47,093 nucleotides of DNA from Acinetobacter lwoffii (GTDB lineage Bacteria; Pseudomonadota; Gammaproteobacteria; Pseudomonadales; Moraxellaceae). The position numbers and the translations under genes are program-made. Position 1 is the first letter of the stretch; every line of letters begins with the position of its first letter. The stretch spans positions 1 through 47,093 of the forward strand of contig SPVA01000007.1 of NCBI GenBank assembly GCA_013530545.1. Direction: 5' to 3'. Shown here in pieces: positions 9,101-17,403 of this stretch. The notes beneath the pieces are model-generated. The model did not search any database. It was given only the letters and a program-made list of their open reading frames with translations, and had not been told where the DNA came from.

Positions 9101-11119
9101 ATGGAACAGGAAAGCTTGGTAGCATCTTTAAGGTTATTGGCACAACAATGTTTACGGATTTCTCCAGAGCTGAACCAGCTTTATCTTGACCAGATGGCGA
9201 TGATTGGTCATCTGAATGCACAAAATTTAATAAAAATTCAGCAGGATCAACACCGGATTGAATTGGTGGATGGCCTGTTTCATATCCAGTTTCATATCCA
9301 GTTTCATGCTCCACGTGCACTAGACTCTGGAACTGCACCTGCTTTGGTCGATACACATTTTTATTTCCAGAAATACAAAGCAGAAGCGCTAGAGGAATTC
9401 TTTTTACAGGATATCTATTTCCTGACCGGGGATTTAAAACCACAGCATTCGCTGTATTTACGCGACAAAGCCAAACAGTTACGTCAACTTATCCTGGCTC
9501 AGGTCTATGCCTGGGTTAATGGCCCGGAACGGGTGTTCGAATTTTTGCGACAGATGTCGGTTGTTCAGGCTGAGATTATCGACCAGCAGCTGATTAAAGC
9601 CGGACTATACATAACACCCATCATGCAAAACTTTGTGCAGCATGGAAACGAAATTCCAGAGCAGATTCTTGAAAGCTTGCAACAGGCTTTTTCTTTGGAG
9701 TGTCTACAGCAGGCTGAATTCCTGTCGATCCAGTCATTGATGGACAGTCTGGATGAGTTCTGTTTTAGCGCCGCGCAGTTTTTGCCTCCGGCGATGTTCC
9801 GGATTATGTCACTGTCTTTTGAAGAGCGCTTTAATCTGCATGAACTGAATGATCATACTGATGATATCTGTTTGCTGTATCGGCATGCTGAGGAGCAGAG
9901 CAACTTGCTCGGTTTTGTCCGTCTGATGAACCGGGACGTGTGGCATCGGGATGATTTATTATCCAAACGGAATTTCCTGGAAAATCATCCGTATTTATGG
10001 CAGAAAAAAGTAGCCCGATTGCCACTTTTTGACTGTCATCGTGCCGTGAACTGGATCTTTAAGCAATCGGCCGAGGTACTGGACTGGATCAGTAATAATA
10101 TCCAGCATAGCAGTGTGCGGGTCGCAGTAACGGCCCTAAGTTTTGTAGACAGCCATCATATTCATCCGCAGATTATTCTGGCGACCTTACAATATTTTCA
10201 ATATGTCTCGGCGCGACTGTTTATTCATAGCATGCATGAATATGCGATCCAGCATGACTGGTTTCAGCACCAGCATAATCAGGCGGTGGTATTAAAAGGC
10301 ACACGCCAATCGATCGAGGATCAGCGGATTGCGATTAGTCCGTCAATTCTGTATCTGGACGAATGGATGGAGCTGCTGCGCAATGTAGTCAAAATGGATG
10401 ATCAGCTGACCAAAAAGGTTTACCTGAACTTGAGCCGGATGATGCAGGCTTATATGCAGCATTTATATAAAATTACGGCGCATTTACCAGATGAGGTTCT
10501 GGTGTATATTCAGCCTCAAAGCCAGCAGAACCGTGATTTCTATAATGTTCTGCACCGCTATCGCATTCCTTTTACTGAGTTCAGGCAGCTGTTTTATTTG
10601 CAAAGCGGGCATGTACGTGAGTCGCTTTTTGACAGTTATGTGCGTGACTATCTAGTAGAGTATTTTTCCAGTCATACAGAAATACCGAAAAACCTGAGCT
10701 GGACCAGTTTGTTTAATCAGGCGGTCGTCTGGCATGATCAGATTCAAAAGCAGGAAATGATCGCCAAGCTGAAAAAACAGTTTGCACTGGTGAACTGGAC
10801 ACCAATCACTCAGGTTTCATTTTTACTGTATTTCAACTGGCGTTTTGAAGAGCTTAAAACTTTGGAGCGGATTTTAGAGGAATCTAAAATTTTCAGGAAC
10901 TGTCTGGCGGCAAGCTATGCCCAGCAAATTGTGGAAGGGCAGTATGTGGCCTTTCGCATGTCTCATCCGGCTGTGCGCCTACCCTTGATCTTGGGGTGTC
11001 AATTGGTGAATGGGCAGGTGATTTTTGATCAGCTGGAATATCCGAACAACCAGAAAGCAGAAGCTGAATACAGCAATATCGCCATGCATTTTATTAACTG
11101 GCTCAACTTGCAGGCCTGA
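9101..11119 (+). CDS. Uncharacterised 672-residue protein
   Basis: I do not recognise this protein. It has no signal peptide, no obvious membrane segment and no nucleotide-binding motif. The sequence is rich in Gln, Leu, His and aromatic residues with a helical look throughout, and it is probably cytoplasmic. Coding is credible: the frame is open for 2 kb with codon use like its neighbours, and the ATG follows GAGGTG. Near residues 60-69 a four-residue unit FHIQ is duplicated by a 12-bp tandem repeat. It sits alone between the acyltransferase and the Pif1-like helicase, with about 200 and 90 bases of spacing. Confidence 0.75.
   Translation: MEQESLVASLRLLAQQCLRISPELNQLYLDQMAMIGHLNAQNLIKIQQDQHRIELVDGLFHIQFHIQFHAPRALDSGTAPALVDTHFYFQKYKAEALEEFFLQDIYFLTGDLKPQHSLYLRDKAKQLRQLILAQVYAWVNGPERVFEFLRQMSVVQAEIIDQQLIKAGLYITPIMQNFVQHGNEIPEQILESLQQAFSLECLQQAEFLSIQSLMDSLDEFCFSAAQFLPPAMFRIMSLSFEERFNLHELNDHTDDICLLYRHAEEQSNLLGFVRLMNRDVWHRDDLLSKRNFLENHPYLWQKKVARLPLFDCHRAVNWIFKQSAEVLDWISNNIQHSSVRVAVTALSFVDSHHIHPQIILATLQYFQYVSARLFIHSMHEYAIQHDWFQHQHNQAVVLKGTRQSIEDQRIAISPSILYLDEWMELLRNVVKMDDQLTKKVYLNLSRMMQAYMQHLYKITAHLPDEVLVYIQPQSQQNRDFYNVLHRYRIPFTEFRQLFYLQSGHVRESLFDSYVRDYLVEYFSSHTEIPKNLSWTSLFNQAVVWHDQIQKQEMIAKLKKQFALVNWTPITQVSFLLYFNWRFEELKTLERILEESKIFRNCLAASYAQQIVEGQYVAFRMSHPAVRLPLILGCQLVNGQVIFDQLEYPNNQKAEAEYSNIAMHFINWLNLQA
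9278..9307 (+). repeat. 12-bp in-frame tandem repeat
   Basis: The unit TTTCATATCCAG occurs twice back to back (9278-9289 and 9290-9301) and is followed by a partial third unit, TTTCAT. Each unit encodes FHIQ, so changes in copy number would keep the frame of the surrounding gene. Confidence 0.8.
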
Positions 11120-11209
11120 CAGTTCAATACAGCTTGTTTTCCTCCATGACGCTTAACTTTTCCGCTAAAAATCGTTAGGCTATAGCCGTTCTTTTACGGT
11201 ATTGCTCTT

Positions 11210-12925
11210 ATGAAACAGGAAACTGCCCTTAAGTTACTCAAAGCAGGAGAAAATGTCTTTTTAACCGGTTCTGCCGGTGCAGGAAAAACCTATACGCTGA
11301 ATCAATATATTAATTATTTAAAGGCACGTAAGGTCGCCGTTGCCATTACTGCATCTACTGGTATTGCAGCCACACATATGAACGGTATGACCATTCATAC
11401 CTGGGCAGGCATTGGTATTAAAGACTTTTTGTCTGAAGAAGACTTAAAGCGGATGAAAGAGCGCAAATACTTAAAAGAACATCTGGAAAATGCCCAAGTC
11501 CTGATTATTGATGAAATTTCCATGTTGCATGCCAAGCAGCTGAATCTGGTGAATCAGGTGCTGAAATATTTCAAAGACAGCGATGAAGCCTTTGGCGGTA
11601 TTCAGGTGATTGTGGCGGGTGACTTTTTCCAGTTGCCACCAGTTGGTAAAAATGATGAGCGCAACCGGGACAAATTCTGCTTTATGTCAGATGCGTGGGT
11701 TGAAGCCAAGTTTCGCGTCTGTTACCTGACCGAGCAGCATCGTCAGGGCAATGATTATCTGAATGACATCCTGAACGCGATTCGTGCACAGGCGATTAGC
11801 CATGAACATCGTACGGCTTTACAGGCAACCCGACATCAAGAAATCGGCGATACCTATACGCGCCTGTATACGCATAATATGGATGTAGACAGTATTAACT
11901 TTAAGCATCTAAATGAAATTGACAATGATCCGCGTCAGTTTGATGCACAATGCGATGGCAATGAAAAGCTGATCGAAACCTTAAAATCGTCAGTGCGAGC
12001 GCCTGAAGCTTTAACCCTGAAAAAACATGCCAAAGTCATGTTTGTAAAAAACAACTTTGATATGGGTTATATCAATGGCAGTCTGGGCGAAGTCATCAGT
12101 TTTGAAGAGGATGATGAATATGGTGTGCTGCCTAAAGTCAAATTGACCGATGGTACTACACTGGTGGTTGAGCCTGAAACCTGGTCGGTAGACAATGAGG
12201 CCGGTAAAACCATTGCCAGTTTCCAGCAGATTCCATTGCGTCTGGCTTGGGCAATTACCATTCATAAATCACAAGGCATGACCCTGGAAGCTGCTGAGAT
12301 TGATCTGAGTCATACCTTTGAAAAAGGCCAGGGCTATGTCGCCTTGTCCCGTTTAAAAAGCTTAAATGGCTTACGTTTAAAAGGCTTTAATGAACAGGCT
12401 TTGGAGCTCGATAGTCTGGCGATTAAAGCCGATCGCCGTTTTCAGGAACTTTCTGATGAAGCCGAAGCGAATTTTGAAAATGTCGATTTGACGGCACAGC
12501 ATAAGGCCTTTATCCGACATTGTGGCGGGACTTTGAATGAAGTTGAAATCCAGCGCAATGAGAAGAAAATTTCCAAGAATGGGGGTAAGCAAAGCTATGC
12601 CGCTGCAACGCTAGACGAAACGCGTGAACTGTTTGAAGAAGGTTATGAAATTGCCGATATCGCGACTGAACGTGGTTTGACCCCGGCAACCATCATCAAT
12701 CATTTGGGGCGTTTGCATAAAGAGCAGGGGCTGGATATCTCGCTGGCACATCCGGGTGAAGAGGTCGTGGAGCAGGTGCGCAAGATTTATAAACGCTTGA
12801 CCAAGCGTCAAAATTCGGAACATTTTAATGATGACGGTTCTATTAAGCTGCGTCCGATTGTGGAATTGACTACGCCTAAAATGGCTTATGACCAGGTGCG
12901 TCTAGCACTACTATTTGTAGAGTAA
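11210..12925 (+). CDS. Pif1-like DNA helicase with C-terminal helix-turn-helix domain
   Basis: A 571-residue superfamily 1B helicase. Walker A is GSAGAGKT at residues 20-27, Walker B is IIDEISM at about 100-106, GDFFQLPPV follows as motif III, and the C-terminal helicase motifs appear as AITIHKSQGMTL and YVALSRLKSL. After the helicase, around residues 470-570, is a helicase-associated winged-helix region (HTH_40 type) with EGYEIADIATERGLTPATI. It probably unwinds DNA at difficult structures. There is no strong ribosome site before the ATG. The next gene begins 30 bases downstream on the same strand. Confidence 0.88.
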   Translation: MKQETALKLLKAGENVFLTGSAGAGKTYTLNQYINYLKARKVAVAITASTGIAATHMNGMTIHTWAGIGIKDFLSEEDLKRMKERKYLKEHLENAQVLIIDEISMLHAKQLNLVNQVLKYFKDSDEAFGGIQVIVAGDFFQLPPVGKNDERNRDKFCFMSDAWVEAKFRVCYLTEQHRQGNDYLNDILNAIRAQAISHEHRTALQATRHQEIGDTYTRLYTHNMDVDSINFKHLNEIDNDPRQFDAQCDGNEKLIETLKSSVRAPEALTLKKHAKVMFVKNNFDMGYINGSLGEVISFEEDDEYGVLPKVKLTDGTTLVVEPETWSVDNEAGKTIASFQQIPLRLAWAITIHKSQGMTLEAAEIDLSHTFEKGQGYVALSRLKSLNGLRLKGFNEQALELDSLAIKADRRFQELSDEAEANFENVDLTAQHKAFIRHCGGTLNEVEIQRNEKKISKNGGKQSYAAATLDETRELFEEGYEIADIATERGLTPATIINHLGRLHKEQGLDISLAHPGEEVVEQVRKIYKRLTKRQNSEHFNDDGSIKLRPIVELTTPKMAYDQVRLALLFVE

Positions 12926-12955
12926 TCATCAAAATGATGTTTAAGAGTTCTTAAG

Positions 12956-13282
12956 ATGCACAGTTTATTCGTATACGGCACGCTTCGTCCGCAGCAACCC
13001 AATGCCCATGTGATGGAACGGATTGGGGGAAGCTGGAAAGCCGGTTATATTCGTGGGCATTTGCAGCAGCGCGGTTGGGGTGCTGAGCTGGGCAGTCCGG
13101 GTATTCAGCTCAGTGATTCGGGAGAGACTGTTACCGGTTATGTATTCATATCCGAGAATCTCCCTAAATATTGGAATGAGCTGGATGTATTTGAAGGCGA
13201 TGAATATCAACGTATTCCGGTTAAAGTATATTTGGAAAATGGTCAGATGGTAGAAAGTTTGGTCTATGCTTTGAAAGATTAG
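12956..13282 (+). CDS. Gamma-glutamylcyclotransferase-fold (AIG2-like) protein
   Basis: A 108-residue single-domain protein of the AIG2/GGACT-like family. The hallmark YGTLR near the N-terminus (FVYGTLRPQQ) forms the substrate-binding loop, and LDVFEGDEYQR carries the glutamate that acts as general acid/base in characterised members. The natural substrate of this bacterial form is unknown. It follows the Pif1-like helicase gene by 30 bases, so it may share its transcript, though no functional link is obvious. Confidence 0.88.
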   Translation: MHSLFVYGTLRPQQPNAHVMERIGGSWKAGYIRGHLQQRGWGAELGSPGIQLSDSGETVTGYVFISENLPKYWNELDVFEGDEYQRIPVKVYLENGQMVESLVYALKD

Positions 13283-13389
13283 ACTGGTAGGTGTCATTTA
13301 TTGAATTTCTGATTTTTATCAGGTCACCGCTTTTAAAAATCATTCACTTTCCTTTGCTTGAATTTTGAAAGATCGAATTAATAAATATT

Positions 13390-13461
13390 CCGTTGATTTG
13401 ATAGGATCTTCTGAGCAAGCCTGAAGCACTGTTTTAGAGCTTAGCGTAAGATAATCAACGG
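13390..13461. other. Intergenic 9-bp inverted repeat with 54-base interior
   Basis: Between the convergent genes at 13282 and 13542, CCGTTGATT (13390-13398) and AATCAACGG (13453-13461) are perfect inverted repeats. Inside lies a smaller possible hairpin, AAGC...GCTT. It could be the closing stem of a structured RNA or terminator region, or chance. There is no U-tract after it on either strand. Confidence 0.3.
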
Positions 13462-13541
13462 GCGATCTGCATATTTCCGGTCATGTGATGTATGTTTGAG
13501 AAATCGTTGCATACTGGTGAAGTGCGCTAATGATTTGAACA

Positions 13542-13994
13542 TTATTGTGTACTAATCAATAAGGATAAAATCCCAGCCGCAATTAAAGGACCTACTGGAA
13601 CACCGCGTAATACTGCTACACCTGCCACTGTGCCTAATAACAGTCCGGCTACCACATCTGGCTGATTCGACATCAGCTTCACTCCACGTCCGCCCAGCCA
13701 AGCGACAAAGACGCCAATGGCGATTGCCAGGAGAGACTTCCAGCTCAGGAAAGATTTGAGAATACTTTCTCCTGAAATTTTGCCACTGGCAATCGGTGTC
13801 AGAACGCCAATGGTCAGAATAATAATGCCGATATTTAAACCGTGCGCCTGTACATAAGGCAATAAACTGCTGAGAGGCGTGATTTTTAAAACGATTAACA
13901 CCGCTGCAGCAATGGTGACGGCACTATTGTGACTGAAAATACCGCAAGCCAGTAAAACCAAAAGAACAATCAGATTCAGATCAAGTTGCGACAT
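13542..13994 (-). CDS. UPF0756 (DUF441) membrane protein
   Basis: A 150-residue inner-membrane protein of the UPF0756/DUF441 (YeaL-like) family with about four hydrophobic segments. Family blocks seen are [31 protein letters not shown], and the C-terminal GTVAGVALRG-like region, here [21 protein letters not shown]. Its function is unknown. I start it at the ATG at 13994 because that gives the normal family length; a TTG at 14042 would add 16 hydrophobic residues. It stands divergent from the rsuA-like gene. Confidence 0.88.
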   Translation of the reverse strand: MSQLDLNLIVLLVLLACGIFSHNSAVTIAAAVLIVLKITPLSSLLPYVQAHGLNIGIIILTIGVLTPIASGKISGESILKSFLSWKSLLAIAIGVFVAWLGGRGVKLMSNQPDVVAGLLLGTVAGVAVLRGVPVGPLIAAGILSLLISTQ

Positions 13995-14134
13995 AAGCGG
14001 GAGAGAAAGAATGAAAAATAAAGCTATTGTAGAGCTTTTCAACGCATGATACCTAGAAAACAGCGGAAGAAACCAAATTCAGGACTGTTTCAGGATAGAA
14101 TGCACAGGTCTTCACTCGATACAGGTATAAACAG

Positions 14135-14842
14135 ATGCTGTTGGAAAAAATGTTGCAGTCACAAGGTTTCGGCTCTCGCAAGCATTGTCAGCAACTGATT
14201 AAAAATGGTGCTGTTTCAATTCAAGATGAAGTGATTGACAATCCCAAACATAAACTGGATTTGAATAACTTAAATTTCGAGGTTTATGGGAAAAGTCATA
14301 CCTATCGGGAAAAAGTCTATATCGCCTTAAACAAGCCACAAGGCTACGAGTGTTCGCATCAGGCGACGCATCATTTTAGTGTGTTTGACCTGTTTGATGA
14401 CATTCTGTTGAATCGGGGAATTCAGTGTGTGGGACGTCTGGATCAGGATACCACCGGACTGCTACTCCTGACCGATGATGGACAGTTCCTGCAAGCGCTC
14501 ACCCATCCGAAAAAGCATGTCGCCAAAGTTTATCAGATGCAAACTGCGGATCCAGTCACGGATGAACAGATTCAGCAACTAGAGCAAGGTGTCGAATTGA
14601 GAAATGAAAAAGGGATTTTTGCAGCTACTGAAGTGACTCGATTGGCTGAGAACCGTCTGCAAATGACCATTCATCAAGGCGTCTATCATCAGGTAAAGCG
14701 CATGCTAGCTGCCGTAGGCAATAAAGTTGAACAGTTACACCGTGCACAAATAGGTGCTTTGGCCTTGTCTGAACTGGCTGAAGGAGAATGGCTGTATTTA
14801 AATGCGGAACAGGCGGCGCAGGCCAAATTTCGCTCGGAATAA
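14135..14842 (+). CDS. rsuA: RsuA-family 16S rRNA pseudouridine synthase
   Basis: A 235-residue pseudouridine synthase of the RsuA/RluB/E/F group. An N-terminal S4 RNA-binding domain (LQSQGFGSRKHCQQLI) is followed by the catalytic domain with Asp103 in GRLDQDTTGLLLLTDDG. The length and the single S4 domain fit RsuA, which modifies U516 of 16S rRNA, better than RluB. Discrimination from RluE/RluF by eye is not complete. It converges with the GNAT gene, with 43 bases between the stops. Confidence 0.82.
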   Translation: MLLEKMLQSQGFGSRKHCQQLIKNGAVSIQDEVIDNPKHKLDLNNLNFEVYGKSHTYREKVYIALNKPQGYECSHQATHHFSVFDLFDDILLNRGIQCVGRLDQDTTGLLLLTDDGQFLQALTHPKKHVAKVYQMQTADPVTDEQIQQLEQGVELRNEKGIFAATEVTRLAENRLQMTIHQGVYHQVKRMLAAVGNKVEQLHRAQIGALALSELAEGEWLYLNAEQAAQAKFRSE

Positions 14843-14885
14843 TAAATTTTTTATTCGCTTGAAATGTGATTAAAAAAATTAGGAC

Positions 14886-15329
14886 TTATTTCAGAAAACA
14901 GTGATAGGTCTGAAATTCATCATCCTTGATAAATCCCATGGATTCGTACAATTTATGCGATTGATAATTATTCTTTTGGGTTTCCAGGGTGATTCTTAAG
15001 GCCTGTTCATGTTTGGCAAATAAAATCGCGGTATCAATCAGTTGTTTGGCTGCGCCCTGACGCCGAAAAACTGGAGTGATATAGACATCATCCAGAATAT
15101 AATAGGTCGAGCAGGCCACCGAAGAAAAACCCAGATACAGGATGATAAAACCGGTAAAGGTATCATCTTTGGTATTAATAAAAATAACAGTCTGCCCATC
15201 TTCAAAACGCTGTTTTAAAAATTGGTAAGAGAGTTCAGGATTGGAAGACGTACCATAAAACTGTCGATATTCATCAAATAATATCGCCAGCTGATTCAGG
15301 TCTGCTGACTGGGCGCGTCGTACGAGCAT
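14886..15329 (-). CDS. GNAT family N-acetyltransferase
   Basis: A 147-residue acetyltransferase with the Gcn5-related fold. The acetyl-CoA loop is seen as VYITPVFRRQGAAKQLID (Q/RxxGxG/A form), and LYESMGF is the usual C-terminal block. The start at 15329 (MLVRRAQ) is preferred over 15341 because GGAG lies six bases before it. The substrate is unknown. It lies about 98 bases downstream of an antitoxin-like gene on the same strand, but its sequence resembles ordinary small-molecule acetyltransferases more than TacT-type toxins. Confidence 0.85.
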   Translation of the reverse strand: MLVRRAQSADLNQLAILFDEYRQFYGTSSNPELSYQFLKQRFEDGQTVIFINTKDDTFTGFIILYLGFSSVACSTYYILDDVYITPVFRRQGAAKQLIDTAILFAKHEQALRITLETQKNNYQSHKLYESMGFIKDDEFQTYHCFLK

Positions 15330-15426
15330 TGCATACTCCATGCTAATTTTTTATTGATTATCAGCATCAAGCATAGCGAAGTTTATGAGTGGCAGGCTTT
15401 AGAAATTGTTCGGAAATGCAACAATG

Positions 15427-15774
15427 TTAAATTTTGTCGCTTTCACCCAAAATAGCATTCAGTTCTTCAAATAAATCAAGATGATCATCATCCAGCTGGA
15501 TCTCCTGATCATCTAGTAGATTTAGGGCAGAATTAGAAAGCGAAGTTTGCTCGGTTTTAGCTTCATTTTGTTTCAGCTTGCGCAAGCGGATCAGCTGTTC
15601 CAGATTGATATTCTGGTTTTCAATCGAGAAGGGGATCGATTTGGTAATCACCACCTGCTTGAAAAAAAGACGCACGGCCTGAGCTGGCGTAATCCCCAAT
15701 TGCTTAAATACCGCAAAGGCTTGTTTCTTCTCTTGCGAGTCCAAGCGAATTTGATAAACTTCAGTTTTTCTCAT
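15427..15774 (-). CDS. RelB/DinJ-family antitoxin-like protein (no toxin seen)
   Basis: A 115-residue protein whose first half is a ribbon-helix-helix domain of the RelB/DinJ antitoxin type: YQIRLDSQEKKQAFAVFKQL (strand and helix 1), then GITPAQAVRLFFKQVV. The C-terminal half is acidic and probably flexible, as in antitoxins that wrap their toxin. No RelE/YafQ-like toxin gene lies next to it on either side; the neighbours are a GNAT acetyltransferase and a pseudouridine synthase. It may be an orphan transcriptional regulator. Family call good, role uncertain. Confidence 0.8.
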   Translation of the reverse strand: MRKTEVYQIRLDSQEKKQAFAVFKQLGITPAQAVRLFFKQVVITKSIPFSIENQNINLEQLIRLRKLKQNEAKTEQTSLSNSALNLLDDQEIQLDDDHLDLFEELNAILGESDKI

Positions 15775-15888
15775 AATATTTTTAAAGCTTTAAATTACTT
15801 AACTTTTCGCCTTTATTCTAATCAATTACGTTTGAAATTCAATCTTAAAGCGACCGATTTTAGAAAATAATCTGTAATGACAAGCGAT

Positions 15889-16797
15889 TTACAGTGTCAA
15901 TTCAAGTTGCGAGCTGAAATTCATGCTTTTTTGCGTGATCGGATCGACAAATTGAATATGTTTGGCTAATAAACTTAAAGGTGCAGAAAAATCATCTTCC
16001 GCCTTGTGCGCTACCTGTGGATAAAAGGGATCGTGCTGAATCGGAATACCCAAGTAATTCAAGTGCACCCGTAATTGATGCTGCTTGCCAGTATGTGGTT
16101 TTAGCTCATATTTGGCCCATTCTGTATTATGTTCCAGCAGATCAATCGCCGTCTCGCTATTCGGCGTTCCGTCTAGCACGTGCATGGTATAAAAAGGCTG
16201 TCCCTTTTCCATTCTTAATCGCGTGATCAATGGAAATTTTAAATCAGGTTGATAAGCTGCAATCGCATGATAAGTTTTCTTCACCTGCCGTGTAGCAAAT
16301 AACTGCTGATACAGGCCACGCGATTCCACGCATTTGGAAATCAGAACTACACCTGCCGTTTCACGATCCAGCCGGTGAATGGGCGTCAAATGCTCATTGC
16401 CGGTTTGTTTTTTAAGACGAACCAATAACGTTTCCTGCAAATATTGTCCGGTCGGACTCATAGTCAAAAAATGCGGTTTATCGACCACCATGAAATGCTC
16501 ATTTTCAAATAAAATCTGATGTTGAAAAGGAACATGCACTTCATATGCCAAAAAGCGATAATAGAAACAGTGGCTATTGGCCTGAAATGGACTTTCTGGA
16601 GTTAATTGATTGCCCTGAGCATCATAGATCAGACCCTCGTTGAAACGGGACTGCCATTCATCTGCTGTAATATGCGCAAATTGCGCGCATAAATAAGCAA
16701 GAACTGTCAGGGGTGCATCCGGACTGGCTGGCAAAAACACTTTACTGGCACTGACCCCATTCAGCATGGGCGGGTTAAATTCAACAGTTGGTTGCAT
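15889..16797 (-). CDS. RluA-family pseudouridine synthase
   Basis: A 302-residue RluA-type pseudouridine synthase, with catalytic Asp144 in [12 protein letters not shown] and supporting motifs [10 protein letters not shown] before it and [16 protein letters not shown] after it. The N-terminal 90 residues are a variable extension that may bind RNA. It modifies rRNA or tRNA; the target cannot be told from sequence alone. It is divergent from tsaE. Confidence 0.88.
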   Translation of the reverse strand: MQPTVEFNPPMLNGVSASKVFLPASPDAPLTVLAYLCAQFAHITADEWQSRFNEGLIYDAQGNQLTPESPFQANSHCFYYRFLAYEVHVPFQHQILFENEHFMVVDKPHFLTMSPTGQYLQETLLVRLKKQTGNEHLTPIHRLDRETAGVVLISKCVESRGLYQQLFATRQVKKTYHAIAAYQPDLKFPLITRLRMEKGQPFYTMHVLDGTPNSETAIDLLEHNTEWAKYELKPHTGKQHQLRVHLNYLGIPIQHDPFYPQVAHKAEDDFSAPLSLLAKHIQFVDPITQKSMNFSSQLELTL

Positions 16798-16923
16798 GGC
16801 AGGCAGATTAACCTCTTAAGGGACAGATGCTGTGAAAAAACACAGTTTCTCACACAGGTGAATAGGCTTTTAAAGCGTGGCGATGCTATCATATTTATTC
16901 TTTTGCATCATGTCGTGAGTAAT

Positions 16924-17403
16924 ATGCCTTATTCATTTAATGTCACTTTAAATCATGAAGACGATACCCAAAAACTGGCCAAGGTTCTGGCCGAAAATTT
17001 CCCTGCGGGGGTCGTGTATCTGATTGGTGACCTAGGGGCAGGAAAAACGACCTTAACGCGTTATTATTTGCAACAGCTGGGTCATAAAGGTTCAGTGAAA
17101 AGTCCAACTTATACACTGGTCGAACCCTATCAAATTAATGGTCAGGATATTTTTCATTTTGACTTGTATCGTCTGAATGATCCGTATGAACTGGAACTGA
17201 TGGGAATCCGGGATTATCTGGAAACACCGAATGCGCTATTTTTATTTGAATGGCCATCCAAAGGTGGCGATGAAATTCCGCAAGCTGACTTGATTATTGA
17301 AATTTTAAAATCTGAAGATGAACTTAGCCGTACTGCAAGCCTGATTTCATCGAATCTTGCCTTACGAGAAGCTCTGGAGCGCCAATTCTCACATGTTGAA
17401 TGA
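16924..17403 (+). CDS. tsaE: tRNA threonylcarbamoyladenosine biosynthesis ATPase TsaE
   Basis: A 159-residue P-loop protein. Walker A is GDLGAGKTT at about residues 35-43, followed by the family blocks [10 protein letters not shown] and FHFDLYRL, and FEWPSKG near the end. TsaE works with TsaB and TsaD to make the t6A modification at position 37 of ANN-decoding tRNAs. The ATG at 16924 gives the normal length; upstream in-frame starts would add 44 unrelated residues. Its end overlaps the mutL start by 11 bases, so the pair is likely translationally coupled. Confidence 0.95.
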   Translation: MPYSFNVTLNHEDDTQKLAKVLAENFPAGVVYLIGDLGAGKTTLTRYYLQQLGHKGSVKSPTYTLVEPYQINGQDIFHFDLYRLNDPYELELMGIRDYLETPNALFLFEWPSKGGDEIPQADLIIEILKSEDELSRTASLISSNLALREALERQFSHVE

